Source of the DNA: Endozoicomonas sp965232255
GTDB lineage: Bacteria; Pseudomonadota; Gammaproteobacteria; Pseudomonadales; Endozoicomonadaceae
Assembly (NCBI GenBank): GCA_965232255.1
Contig: OZ246962.1
Coordinates: 1,798,001-1,862,000 of the forward strand
DNA: 64,000 nucleotides
Direction: 5' to 3'
A program made the translations under genes and the position numbers. The notes under the pieces were generated by a model. That model was not told where the DNA came from and ran no database searches. It saw nothing but the letters and a program-made list of their open reading frames with translations. Shown one piece after another: positions 8,672 through 17,849 of the stretch; within the stretch, counting starts at the first letter, position 1, and every line of letters begins with the position of its first letter.

Positions 8672-10327
8672 TTAACAGATGCGGTAAGGCTCAATTGTTT
8701 TGTTTTCTTCAGTGGTAAATCGGATATTGGAGAAATCCACCCAGACAGGTAATGACTCATCCACAGTGCTACCGAACAGGCAACAAAAGGCACCGGTATA
8801 GTACCTGGAGAGCATGGAGTCTATGGGGATATGGGTTATTACAGATTTCGTTTCATTATCTTTATCGGTTCTGTAACTGCATTCATACCCGTCTTCAGTA
8901 CAATGAATCATCAAATCCAGAGAGTGGAACTCACTGGCAATGGGGGCAGAGGCTAGAACTGTGTCGTTCAGTCGTACTGAAACCAACACAGAGGCCGCCT
9001 GTTCAGAAATTCCCATCAACAGATGATGGTGGTCTTTTTGCAGGATGCCGATCCCGGCTTCACTATTAAGCCAATGCTCAGAAAGGTTTAGCGTCGCCTG
9101 ATAACGGAAATGGCTGTGGGTTTGCCGAAAGCCCATGAGCGTGGATTGGCTTCGCTCCCGAAGAGGTGCCTGCCCGGGCCAGATGCGCAAACAGCGCTGC
9201 TCCGGCAGCAATTGGAAACGGGATATATCCGGAACCCGACGGAAGCTCCAGGCTTTATTCAATACCGGACTGGAAAAATCGTCATAAAAATCCCCATGGC
9301 GGATTGGGTCGGATTCCGGTAAAGGCAGCTGTGGTAACGGTAACGGCAGATGTTTTTCCACCCGGCCGCTGTTCGGGGCGCAAACCGGCCAGAGTCGCTT
9401 ATCCTTCAGAGCTGAATCGTCCGGATTTTCCCCTTCCCACACCACCGGCACCAGGTGGGTCTCCCGGCCCATATTGGAGCGCTGGGCAATGTCATTACGA
9501 ATGCCCAGACAGACCATATACCAGCGACCGTCAGCCAACTCCACCAGATCGCCATGACCGGTGCTGTTGACCCAGTGGCGATGGCTCAGGTGTCGTGAGG
9601 TTAACACGGGATTGCGCGGATTACTGCGATAGGGGCCGGTAATGGCATCGCTGCCAGCGACAGTGACCGCATGATAAAAGCCGGTACCGCCTTCCGCTGT
9701 CATTAGATAGTAGCGCCCCCGGTATTTATACAGGTGCGGGCCTTCCACCCAGTCACCGCCGGTTCCCCGCCACAGAAAATAGCGTTCACCGATCAGGGTT
9801 GTGTGCCTGAGATCCAGCTCCTGTAGCCAGATTTCCCCTTCTCCGGGATAGGCGGGATCATCGGGGCTATGGGTGCCCACATACCATACCCGTCCGTCGT
9901 CATCGAAAAAGATATCCGGATCAATCCCCGGCGCATCGTGGATCACCATGGGGTCAGACCATGGACCCGCTGGGTGGGTGGCGGTGAGGATAAAATTAAC
10001 GCATGGGTTGAAATCGGGTGGTGCGTCCACTGCCGTGTAGACATTGGTGGTTATCAGATAAAAGACACCGTCTTTATACCGGATAGTGGGGGCATGAATG
10101 CCGCCCTCGGACTGTACATCGGTGAGAAATACCGGCCCTCGGCACTGCTCCGGACGGTCCAGGGCGTGACCGATCAACGTCCAGTTCACCAGGTCACGGC
10201 TGTGGTGGATGGGCAGTCCGGGAAAGTATTCAAACGACGAGTTGACCATATAGAAGTCCTCCCCCACCCGGCAAATGGATGGGTCAGGAAAACTGCCGGG
10301 CAGTATAGGGTTGGTCATACAGGTCAT
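8672..10327 (-). CDS. Glycoside hydrolase family 43 (beta-xylosidase / arabinofuranosidase type)
   Basis: Five-bladed beta-propeller glycosidase of the XynB type, 551 residues, no signal peptide, so cytoplasmic. The catalytic residues are visible: Asp15 (GSFPDPS, general base), Asp136 (GIDPDIFFDDDG, pKa modulator) and Glu195 (WVEGPHLYK, general acid); the 59-residue spacing of the last two equals that of characterised GH43 beta-xylosidases. A C-terminal beta-sandwich (about residues 340-540) completes the usual two-domain form. It lies 20 bp after a GH13 gene in a maltodextrin operon, an odd setting for a xylan- or arabinan-type enzyme. Family assignment is firm; substrate is not. Confidence 0.9.
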   Translation of the reverse strand: MTCMTNPILPGSFPDPSICRVGEDFYMVNSSFEYFPGLPIHHSRDLVNWTLIGHALDRPEQCRGPVFLTDVQSEGGIHAPTIRYKDGVFYLITTNVYTAVDAPPDFNPCVNFILTATHPAGPWSDPMVIHDAPGIDPDIFFDDDGRVWYVGTHSPDDPAYPGEGEIWLQELDLRHTTLIGERYFLWRGTGGDWVEGPHLYKYRGRYYLMTAEGGTGFYHAVTVAGSDAITGPYRSNPRNPVLTSRHLSHRHWVNSTGHGDLVELADGRWYMVCLGIRNDIAQRSNMGRETHLVPVVWEGENPDDSALKDKRLWPVCAPNSGRVEKHLPLPLPQLPLPESDPIRHGDFYDDFSSPVLNKAWSFRRVPDISRFQLLPEQRCLRIWPGQAPLRERSQSTLMGFRQTHSHFRYQATLNLSEHWLNSEAGIGILQKDHHHLLMGISEQAASVLVSVRLNDTVLASAPIASEFHSLDLMIHCTEDGYECSYRTDKDNETKSVITHIPIDSMLSRYYTGAFCCLFGSTVDESLPVWVDFSNIRFTTEENKTIEPYRIC

Positions 10328-10347
10328 AGAAAAACGTTCTTCACCGC

Positions 10348-12129
10348 TTAGTTCAACTTATCCATTCGGTAACCGTAAGGCTCCAGCACAATGCTTTCGC
10401 CCCCCAGGTCGATGTACTGCTTCACCGAAGAGTTGTTCATTACGATCTGCCACTGGCCACGCTGGTAGGCGATGCAGCGGTCATTATCAATAGTCAGCCA
10501 CCGGATGGTTGGAATATTGAAATCCGGCTCGGCTTTTCTCAGGGTAATGAGATTGCGGATAAACTCCCTGAACTCCAGATCCTGATCATGGTCATCCCAA
10601 ACCATGCAGCGGCGGTTGGCCTCACTGCCCATGCCCCGGGCGCCACTCAGGGCCACTTCACCGCCGTAGTAGATACAGGGGGTGCCCACCTGGGTGAACA
10701 TAAACAGGTAGGCCAGTTTTGCCCGGTCCTTATTGTCACCGCAGAGGCTGACAATACGAGAAGTGTCGTGGCTGTCCAGCAGGTTGAACATCGCTTCATT
10801 GGCAACCCGGGAATAGGCGACATAGGAGCGGTTGACATCCCAGGTAAACGACTGTTTATCGCTGATATCCAGGGCAAAATAATCCAGAATCGCCTGGGTC
10901 AGGGGATAGTTCATCACCGAATCGTACTGGTCACCACCAAGCCAGGCAGAGGCGTCATGCCAGACTTCACCGAGGATATAGCAGTCCGGTTTAATGGTTT
11001 TCACCACACGGCGAAACTCCCGCCAGAAGTCGTGGTCCACTTCGTTACACACATCCAGTCGCCAGCCGTCGATATCAAAATCCTCCACCCAGCGTTTGGC
11101 CACATCCAGCAGATAAGCACGGCACTCGCTGTTCTCAGTGTTCAGCTTGGGCATGGCGGCCACATTGCCGAAGGTCTCGTAGCGCAGATTCTTGCCGTCC
11201 CACTGATCCCGGGGCTTATCTTCATAAACCGGGAACTGGTGAATCCAGAACCAGTCGTGGTAGGGGGAGTCCTGCCCTTTGGCCACCACATCCAGCCATA
11301 GAGGATGCTGATCACCCACATGGTTGAAAACGGCGTCCAGCATGACTTTCATGCCACGCAGATGAGCTTGTTCCACCAGAACTTTAAAGGCCTCGTTGCC
11401 CCCTAACGACGGATCGACATTAAAGTAGTCGATGGTGTCATAGCGGTGGTTGGCATTGGCGGTAAAAATCGGGCAGAAATAGAGTCCGTTGATGCCGAGA
11501 TCCTGCAGATAGTCCAGTTTGTCGATGACCCCCCAGAGATCTCCCCCCATAAAGTTATCCTGAGTGGGTTCCGTGCCCCAGGGCTGGACATTGGCCGGGG
11601 AGATATCCGGCCGGCCATTGGCAAAACGGTCCGGGAAGATATGGTACCAGACGGTATTCTGCACCCATTGTGGAGTTTGCAGGAGATCACGGGGATTGAT
11701 ATAGGGGAAGCAGAAGAAATTGCTGAGATTGCTCAACTCCACCTCCGCCACTTTCGGGTTGGTGATATCAATACTTTTGCGCTCCCCGAACAAAATCTTC
11801 TGCCCGGTGCCCCTGGCATGGAGGATAAACCCGTAGCGGGCCCGGCGCTTGGGCGGGGTAAACTCAGCGAACCAGCACGTTTGATGCTGGGTTTCCGCTT
11901 CTGTCTCCATGGGGATTTCCCGGCCACCGATCCAGCCATGGGCATCACTGCCCCCCAGGTTGCCACCGTCCAGGCCGCCCACGGCCCACTCGTAGGGATC
12001 GCCAATCCACAGGGTCACTCGTTCAATCTCATGCTTGGCACAGCGCAGGCGCACATGCAGCGTGCCCCGGTCACTGGCATAACACATGGCGCTTTTCGGT
12101 ATATGGACCAGGGAACTTAATGTAATCAT
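10348..12129 (-). CDS. Cyclomaltodextrinase / neopullulanase (GH13, CBM34-type N-domain)
   Basis: A 593-residue GH13 enzyme without signal peptide. Residues 1-130 form the N-terminal beta domain typical of cyclomaltodextrinases and neopullulanases (HVRLRCAKHEIERVTLWIGD); the (beta/alpha)8 barrel follows. Conserved regions are present in order: DAVFNHVGD, GWRLDVCNEVD (nucleophile Asp), ILGEVWHDA (acid Glu) and LLDSHDTSR (Asp). Such enzymes hydrolyse cyclodextrins, pullulan or linear maltodextrins in the cytoplasm. Located 8 bp after malG, so it should process the maltodextrins imported by MalEFG. The exact preference among these substrates cannot be read from the sequence. Confidence 0.92.
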   Translation of the reverse strand: MITLSSLVHIPKSAMCYASDRGTLHVRLRCAKHEIERVTLWIGDPYEWAVGGLDGGNLGGSDAHGWIGGREIPMETEAETQHQTCWFAEFTPPKRRARYGFILHARGTGQKILFGERKSIDITNPKVAEVELSNLSNFFCFPYINPRDLLQTPQWVQNTVWYHIFPDRFANGRPDISPANVQPWGTEPTQDNFMGGDLWGVIDKLDYLQDLGINGLYFCPIFTANANHRYDTIDYFNVDPSLGGNEAFKVLVEQAHLRGMKVMLDAVFNHVGDQHPLWLDVVAKGQDSPYHDWFWIHQFPVYEDKPRDQWDGKNLRYETFGNVAAMPKLNTENSECRAYLLDVAKRWVEDFDIDGWRLDVCNEVDHDFWREFRRVVKTIKPDCYILGEVWHDASAWLGGDQYDSVMNYPLTQAILDYFALDISDKQSFTWDVNRSYVAYSRVANEAMFNLLDSHDTSRIVSLCGDNKDRAKLAYLFMFTQVGTPCIYYGGEVALSGARGMGSEANRRCMVWDDHDQDLEFREFIRNLITLRKAEPDFNIPTIRWLTIDNDRCIAYQRGQWQIVMNNSSVKQYIDLGGESIVLEPYGYRMDKLN

Positions 12130-12137
12130 TTTGAGGG

Positions 12138-12971
12138 TTACTCCTTAACCGCACCACTGACCAGACCAGCCGTGATGTGCTTCTGGGTGGCAACAAACAA
12201 CAGGGTAATAGGAACCGCAACCAGCAAGGACCCGGCGGCAAACAGCGTATAGTTTTCTGCCGAGTTGGTGGCAATCCAGCTGAAGATCCCAATGGCCAGA
12301 GTCATCTTCTCTTCGCTGCGCAGAATAAGTGTGGGCAGAATGAAATCCATCCACGGCCCGGTAAATGAAACCAGACTAACAAACACCAGGATGGGCCGGG
12401 CCAGGGGCAGGATGATCTCGATAAAAATGGTCATATGCCCGGCACCGTCAATTTTCGCTGCTTCGTCCAGTGAACTGGGAATGGCATCGAAATAGCCCTT
12501 CACCAGCCAGGCCATAAAGGGCAGTGACCCTGTGACGTAGACAAACAGCAGGCCGGCATAGGTATCGATCAGGTTCATTTTTGACAACAGAATGTAGATG
12601 GCGGTCATGGACAGAAACGCCGGAAACATCTGCAACACCAGAATGCCCATTAATACATTGCGCTTGCCCTTGAAGCGGTAGCGGGAGAAGACAAACGCCG
12701 TCATGGTCACCACCACCAAGGAGATCAGCATATTCGCCGTGGCCAGCATAAAGGTGTTCTTGTACCAGCGCAGATAAGGCGTATCAGTGAACAGTGCCCG
12801 GTAGTGATCCAGGGTAAAGCCAAAATCAGCGAACGAGGAACTGAACATGGTATTGCCCGGCTTGAAGGACGCCATAACGGTCCAAAGCACCGGCCCCAGT
12901 ACCAGCAGGGCATTACAGGCCAGGAACAGATAGACAATCGCCGTTCCTGCTTTTCCTATCAGCTTTTCCAT
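12138..12971 (-). CDS. malG: Maltodextrin ABC transporter permease MalG
   Basis: Inner-membrane permease of the carbohydrate (CUT1) ABC family, 277 residues with six predicted membrane helices. The EAA loop that contacts the ATPase is EAAKIDGAGHMTIFIEIILP (about residues 175-195). The C-terminus (HITAGLVSGAVKE) matches the conserved MalG end. It follows malF by only 2 bp. Partner of MalF in forming the translocation pore for maltose/maltodextrins. Confidence 0.94.
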   Translation of the reverse strand: MEKLIGKAGTAIVYLFLACNALLVLGPVLWTVMASFKPGNTMFSSSFADFGFTLDHYRALFTDTPYLRWYKNTFMLATANMLISLVVVTMTAFVFSRYRFKGKRNVLMGILVLQMFPAFLSMTAIYILLSKMNLIDTYAGLLFVYVTGSLPFMAWLVKGYFDAIPSSLDEAAKIDGAGHMTIFIEIILPLARPILVFVSLVSFTGPWMDFILPTLILRSEEKMTLAIGIFSWIATNSAENYTLFAAGSLLVAVPITLLFVATQKHITAGLVSGAVKE

Positions 12972-12973
12972 GA

Positions 12974-14257
12974 TTACATCCCTACATCGTCTTTAAATGA
13001 CTTCATTCGACGGAATTGCCAGATAGCAATGAACGACAGGAACAGGAACACGACAATGGAGATTACCGAGGCAATATTGTATTGCTGGAAATCCAGCGTC
13101 AGCTTGTAAATCCAGGTAATCAGGATGTCCGTATGCCCGGCAAACCGGTATTCCGGATTGATGGGACCCCCCTCCGTTAACAGGAAGATGGCACCAAAAT
13201 TGTTGAAGTTGTGGGCGAAGGTCATCACCAGTGACGGGGCCACCTGATGCATCACCATGGGGAAGGTGATTTCCCGGAATTGCTGAAAACGACTGGCGCC
13301 GTCCACCTCGCTGGCCTCGTAGAGGTCTTTGGGAATATTGGTTAGTGCCCCGGAGATCAACAGCATAAAGTAGGGCGAACCGACCCACATACTGATGGCA
13401 ATCACCGTTACCTTGGCCAGCACCGGGTCGGATAAAAAGGCAACCGACTCAAATCCCCAGCCGTTCAGCACACTGTTCACCGGACCAATGCCGTTGAGCA
13501 GCAGACGAAACATCAGCAGGGTGACAAAGGCCGGAATGGCGTAGGGCAGGATAAAGACAAAGCGCCAGGCTTTTTTCGCCCGGATATTGCGGTTATCCAG
13601 GGCCAGCGCCAGCAGAAAGCCAAAACCGAAGGTGCAGACCGTGGCCATCAACGCCCAGATCACCGTCCAGGAAGCGACGCCCATAAAGGTGCTGGACCAG
13701 ATTTTCAGCTGGAACAGCGCCAGAAAGTTTTTAAACCCGACCCAGTCCACCAGGTTGCGGGGGGGAATGTGCAGGGGCGCCGAATAGTTAGTAAACGACA
13801 CTAAAACAGTAATCATGATGGGCAGCAGGATAAACGCCACACTCACGGCAAACGCCGGAGATAACACAATAAAGGCAAAGTGTTTATCGTATATGGCCCT
13901 GATCTGGCCCATCACAGACAAGTGGCAGCGGCTGAGTTTCCCGGCATCTTTGACATTGGCAAGGTATGCCCAGATAAACAGCAGGGTGACAATCAGTGCC
14001 ATCACCCCCTCCACCAGCATGAAGATAGAGTGGTCGCCCTGGATGATCTTGAACCCCCGGCGCACCTGCGCCACCTCCCCCAGGGTCACCAGCCCCTTGA
14101 GAGTCTCAAGGAGTTCCGGCAGTGCCAGCAGAAACAGGACCTGCAATGCCAGAAAAGCGACACCTTTAACCCAATGCCCCTTGTGAATCTGGGAAGACCC
14201 CATGATCAGCAAAGAGGCAGGCCAGCCCCTGCCGGCCTGTATCTGAGACGACATCAT
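12974..14257 (-). CDS. malF: Maltodextrin ABC transporter permease MalF
   Basis: CUT1-family permease, 427 residues from the ATG ending at 14257. I chose this start because GGAG lies just before it within the end of malE and because the longer frame (to 14299) would overlap malE by 38 bp. The EAA loop is EASEVDGASRFQQFREITFP (about residues 330-350). The N-terminal ~130 residues add extra membrane helices and a loop before the core, as in several non-enterobacterial MalF proteins. Start lies 4 bp beyond the malE stop, indicating tight coupling. Confidence 0.93.
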   Translation of the reverse strand: MMSSQIQAGRGWPASLLIMGSSQIHKGHWVKGVAFLALQVLFLLALPELLETLKGLVTLGEVAQVRRGFKIIQGDHSIFMLVEGVMALIVTLLFIWAYLANVKDAGKLSRCHLSVMGQIRAIYDKHFAFIVLSPAFAVSVAFILLPIMITVLVSFTNYSAPLHIPPRNLVDWVGFKNFLALFQLKIWSSTFMGVASWTVIWALMATVCTFGFGFLLALALDNRNIRAKKAWRFVFILPYAIPAFVTLLMFRLLLNGIGPVNSVLNGWGFESVAFLSDPVLAKVTVIAISMWVGSPYFMLLISGALTNIPKDLYEASEVDGASRFQQFREITFPMVMHQVAPSLVMTFAHNFNNFGAIFLLTEGGPINPEYRFAGHTDILITWIYKLTLDFQQYNIASVISIVVFLFLSFIAIWQFRRMKSFKDDVGM

Positions 14258-14261
14258 CCCT

Positions 14262-15488
14262 TTACTCCTGCATCTCAATCTGTTCAGAGATGACATCAAG
14301 AGCTTGGCTCAGCACCTGTTCCGGCGTCTGGTCATTCACCCACAGAGCGGTAATGGCACTGGCCATGGGGGACCACAGGAAGCCCATTTCCGGAATGGAT
14401 GGCATGGCGTCGGAGTGATAGCCCTGGGCAATAATGGCCTGAGTGGCTTCATCGGCATCCTTTTTCACGCTTTCCAGTACCGACTGCATAGGCGGGATGG
14501 ACTTGGTCATGGCGTAACGCTTTTGCAGCATCTTTTGTGAGGAGAGGAAGTCGGCAAACAGCTGGGCCGCTTTGGGGTACTCGGTATAAGAGGAGACCAC
14601 CGCCAGGCGAACGGTGGAGAATGTCCTTGGCTGTTGCCCTTCCAGAGTGGGCATGGGGACGACGCCGAAATTAATGCCGGACTTCTCAAAGCCCTGGATC
14701 GCCCAGGGGCCGTCAATAATGGCGGCCACTTTGCCCTCACTGAACAGGCCTCTGCGGACCTGGGGATTGCGCATGTCAAAGGCGTTGAAGTCATTGCTGG
14801 CTTGCAGTTTTTTCAGGGCGGCGAGGCCTTTTTGGGCCTGGGGCGAATTGATACCGATATCTTTGGTATCCGTACCCTGCTTACCGAACTCGTAGCCTCC
14901 GTACAGGCTCAGGAAGATGCGGGATTCGTAGTAGTTCTGGACATCCCAGAGCAGGGCGTATTTGTTGCTCTTGCTGTCGTTAAAGGTTTTGGCGAACTCA
15001 GCCAGCTGTTCAAAGGTTTTTGGCGGTTCCGGCAGCAGGCCTTTATTGTAAAAAAGGGCTGTCGTCGCATAGCTGACCGGGAAGCCGTAGCTGACTCCTT
15101 CGGCTTTAGCGGCGGCAATCGCATTGGGCATAAAGGATGTCTCGATACGCTCGGCGGAGACCAGGTTCTCCATGGCACCACCGGCCACCACCAGACGCCC
15201 CAGCAGGTCGTGCTCAATTTCGGCAACATCGGCAATTCGGGCAGAGCCGCCATCCTGAATCATCCGGGCCGCTGAATCCATGGGGGACAGCGCCCGGAAC
15301 GAGAACTTCACCTGATAACCCAAATCCTTATTAAAAGCTTTGGCTGCGTCCTGCATATACGACAACGTTGCCTGATCGGTCCAGACCAGCAGCTCTGCGC
15401 CGGACTCCGGCTTGATCTCTTCCGCGCCAGCAACCGATGCCCATAGGGTGGCGATGGCCAGTGTTGTTCTCAGTGTTTTCGCGTTCAT
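14262..15488 (-). CDS. malE: Maltose/maltodextrin-binding protein MalE
   Basis: Periplasmic solute-binding protein that delivers maltose and maltodextrins to MalFG. It has 408 residues with a signal peptide (MNAKTLRTTLAIATLWASVAGA, cleavage near AGA-EE). The mature part shows the MalE pattern: LLVWTDQATLSYMQDAAKAF near the N-terminus and KVAAIIDGPWAIQGF around residue 255. First gene of the minus-strand operon. The region upstream carries a TATAAT -10 box embedded in a perfect palindrome (15523-15541), a probable regulator site. No MalK ATPase gene is found in the window, so the ATPase must be encoded elsewhere. Confidence 0.94.
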   Translation of the reverse strand: MNAKTLRTTLAIATLWASVAGAEEIKPESGAELLVWTDQATLSYMQDAAKAFNKDLGYQVKFSFRALSPMDSAARMIQDGGSARIADVAEIEHDLLGRLVVAGGAMENLVSAERIETSFMPNAIAAAKAEGVSYGFPVSYATTALFYNKGLLPEPPKTFEQLAEFAKTFNDSKSNKYALLWDVQNYYESRIFLSLYGGYEFGKQGTDTKDIGINSPQAQKGLAALKKLQASNDFNAFDMRNPQVRRGLFSEGKVAAIIDGPWAIQGFEKSGINFGVVPMPTLEGQQPRTFSTVRLAVVSSYTEYPKAAQLFADFLSSQKMLQKRYAMTKSIPPMQSVLESVKKDADEATQAIIAQGYHSDAMPSIPEMGFLWSPMASAITALWVNDQTPEQVLSQALDVISEQIEMQE

Positions 15489-15506
15489 TGTGGCTTATTT
15501 CTTTTA

Positions 15507-15541
15507 TAGTAGTCCGATAAGTACGACTAGATTATAGTCGT
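15507..15541 (-). promoter_or_regulatory. malE promoter -10 box inside a palindromic operator candidate
   Basis: On the minus strand TATAAT (complement at 15531-15536) lies 43 nt before the malE start. It is enclosed by the perfect inverted repeat ACGACTA-GATTA-TAGTCGT (15523-15541). A second, imperfect inverted repeat (TAGTAGTCC near 15507, GTACGACTA ending 15529) overlaps it. A TTGACT lies further upstream, but at a 14-bp spacing that is short for a -35. A protein bound here would occlude RNA polymerase. The TrmB-like protein at the operon end is the obvious candidate, by inference. Confidence 0.6.
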
Positions 15542-15697
15542 TTTTCAATAAGTCAATAAAAAATGCCACAACAGGGGATGCTAAAGGATTCTTCCTATTT
15601 GTTCGGTCTTCGGCAATATCTTAAGGAAAGTCAGGTAGTTACAAAACATGATGCAAATCAAGAGTTGCGCAAAAAACCATAATCGTGAATGACGAAG

Positions 15698-15720
15698 TAT
15701 AGTAGTTCACAATAGACTAC
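15698..15720 (+). promoter_or_regulatory. Candidate operator before the amylase gene
   Basis: TATAGT (15698-15703), a possible -10, overlaps the inverted repeat GTAGT (15702-15706) / ACTAC (15716-15720). The TAGTAGT sequence here is the same half-site as at 15507 upstream of malE, about 190 bp away. This suggests one regulator acting on both divergent units. The match is short, so confidence is limited. Confidence 0.4.
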
Positions 15721-15818
15721 GCACTAATTGATTTGCTGGTGATTCGTTCAGGGTGGATCACTGGATTTGTACCAACACAACTCATCGAAAAATAATTTCT
15801 GAAGCAAAGGGCGTAGCG

Positions 15819-17624
15819 ATGAAAAAAATAATTTTGGCAGCAGTGATCGCTGGGCTGCTTTCGGGGTGCAACAATGATAGCGACAATACCGTGCCTCCCG
15901 CGGACGTGACTCCACCCACGGAACTCAAGTCATCAACACCGATCCCGCCCACCACAGATATAATTCCACCCACGGAACTCAAGCCATCGACCCCGATTCC
16001 ACCGGTCGCGGACACGGTTCCGCCGACGGAACTTGAGCCGTCAATTCCCATACCCGAATTGGATTTTCGTCAGGAAACCATTTATTTCCTGTTCCTGGAT
16101 CGCTTTAAAGATGGAGATCCAAACAATAATGAGGGAAATGATCCTGCCACTTACGATCCCAAGAATTTCAAGAAATATATGGGTGGCGATATCCGTGGTT
16201 TGATTGACAAACTGGACTATCTGAAAGAGATGGGCATCACGGCCATCTGGATTACACCCCCTGTGGATAACGCCGACTTTCTGGATAAACACGGTGGTGC
16301 CGCTTATCACGGCTATTGGGGTAAGGACTTCTTCGCAGTGGATGAGCATCTTGGCACGCTGGAGGACTTTAAAGAGCTGGCGGATAAGATGGCGCTGCCA
16401 GAGTATGACATGAAGCTGGTTTTGGATTATGCGCCGAACCACTCCAACGGTAATGATGAAAATGAATTTGGTGCTCTGCTCAAAGCTGGGGTTCCGGTAA
16501 CCACCTATCCGGCCGATGCCGGCGCTGACCCCAAGTGGTATCACCACCACGGTGGTATTGCCGAAAATGGTGCTAACCATGAGTGGAATGAGGCTTGGGC
16601 CGTACGTAACAAGAGTCTATTCAATCTGGCCGATTTCGATCAGGACAATCCGGAGGTTTATCAGTACCTGACCGATGGCGCCAAGTTCTGGCTTGATGCT
16701 GGCGTGGATGCGATTCGCATTGATGCCATCAAACATATGGATAAGGAATTTATCCAAAAGTGGACCGCTGAAGTCACCGAGTACGCCAAGATGAAAGGCA
16801 ACGGTGGTTTTTATTTCTTTGGTGAATGGTTTGGTGCCAGTGCTAATACAACCGGTGGTCTCGATGGTCAGGCCATTGATTATGCCAATACTTCCGGCTC
16901 GGCACTGCTGGACTTTGGTTACCGGGATACGTTGGAAAGAGTGCTGACAAACCGAGGGAGCAACAATATGTATACCCTCAATGCATATCTGGAAAAGCGT
17001 AATATCGTGTTCAAGGAAGCAGATAAGCAGGTTGTGTTTATGGACAACCACGATATGGCCCGTATCTCCACCGCCCTGCGCTCTGACCAACACACCTTTG
17101 GTCCGGGAAACAATGAAGCTGGTGGCCGCTTTGATGAGGCAACCGCCAGAGGGCGTCTGGAAGTGGGCGTTGCCGCCACCATGACTATACCGGGTGTGCC
17201 GGCAATTTATTACGGCACAGAACATTATGCTGCGCGGTTTGACAAAAATGCCTTCGGTCAGGTGGGCAGTGACCCATTTAATCGGGAGATGATGCCCAGC
17301 TTCGCCACCAACACCAAAGCTTTCAACATTATTAAGGCGTTAGCTGAGTTGAGAAAAGAGAGCCCAGCCATCCAGAGTGGTAGTTACACCCAGCGCTGGC
17401 TAAATAATGATATTTTGGTCTATGAACGACAGAAGGGCGACGATGTCGTGTTGGTGGCCCTGAACCGGGGTTATCCAGCCACCATTGATGTTATCAACCT
17501 GGCGTTGGGCAACGGCAATTACCATAGCCTTATTGGTGATGAGGTGGTAAATGTTACCAACGGCAACGCCAAACTGGTCCTTGAAGCCAACAGCTCAATT
17601 GTTCTCCATAAACCCAAAAGTTAA
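15819..17624 (+). CDS. Secreted lipoprotein alpha-amylase (GH13)
   Basis: Predicted surface or periplasmic lipoprotein of 601 residues. The start is the ATG at 15819 (AAAGGG upstream), because it opens a lipoprotein signal MKKIILAAVIAGLLSGC with the lipidated Cys17. Residues about 22-82 are a Pro/Thr-rich linker made of three 18-residue repeats built on PPTELKPSTPIPP. The GH13 barrel follows: DYAPNH, DAIRIDAIKHMD (nucleophile), FFGEWFG (acid Glu) and FMDNHDMAR. The pattern is nearest the cyclodextrin glucanotransferase-like branch, so alpha-amylase or CGTase activity are both possible. It diverges from malE and would feed the MalEFG importer with maltodextrins. Confidence 0.92.
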   Translation: MKKIILAAVIAGLLSGCNNDSDNTVPPADVTPPTELKSSTPIPPTTDIIPPTELKPSTPIPPVADTVPPTELEPSIPIPELDFRQETIYFLFLDRFKDGDPNNNEGNDPATYDPKNFKKYMGGDIRGLIDKLDYLKEMGITAIWITPPVDNADFLDKHGGAAYHGYWGKDFFAVDEHLGTLEDFKELADKMALPEYDMKLVLDYAPNHSNGNDENEFGALLKAGVPVTTYPADAGADPKWYHHHGGIAENGANHEWNEAWAVRNKSLFNLADFDQDNPEVYQYLTDGAKFWLDAGVDAIRIDAIKHMDKEFIQKWTAEVTEYAKMKGNGGFYFFGEWFGASANTTGGLDGQAIDYANTSGSALLDFGYRDTLERVLTNRGSNNMYTLNAYLEKRNIVFKEADKQVVFMDNHDMARISTALRSDQHTFGPGNNEAGGRFDEATARGRLEVGVAATMTIPGVPAIYYGTEHYAARFDKNAFGQVGSDPFNREMMPSFATNTKAFNIIKALAELRKESPAIQSGSYTQRWLNNDILVYERQKGDDVVLVALNRGYPATIDVINLALGNGNYHSLIGDEVVNVTNGNAKLVLEANSSIVLHKPKS

Positions 17625-17790
17625 TCGATAATCATCGGCCCTGTTTTCCATGGAGTGGAAAGCGGGGCAGATAGCCTCGCTAACATAGACAGCGGGTTCG
17701 ATTATTAACAGCCGTATACATCACAGTCGTTTGATGGTGGGAGTGCTCCACCTATTGGCTATGTCCTCCTGTCATATATCCCGACCCGTT

Positions 17791-17849
17791 TGCATTCGCA
17801 GCACCCCGAGAGCATAAAGGCATAAAGGCGAGGAATTACGACGATTTTG
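17791..17849. repeat. Dispersed intergenic repeat, copy A
   Basis: Contains GCACCCCGAGAGCATAAAGG, then a CATAAAGGC duplication and TTACGACGATTTTGC. The same core occurs at 31614-31642, 43186-43234 (opposite strand) and 60942-60989. It abuts the stop codon of the ankyrin gene, like copy B at the J-domain gene. Confidence 0.65.
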
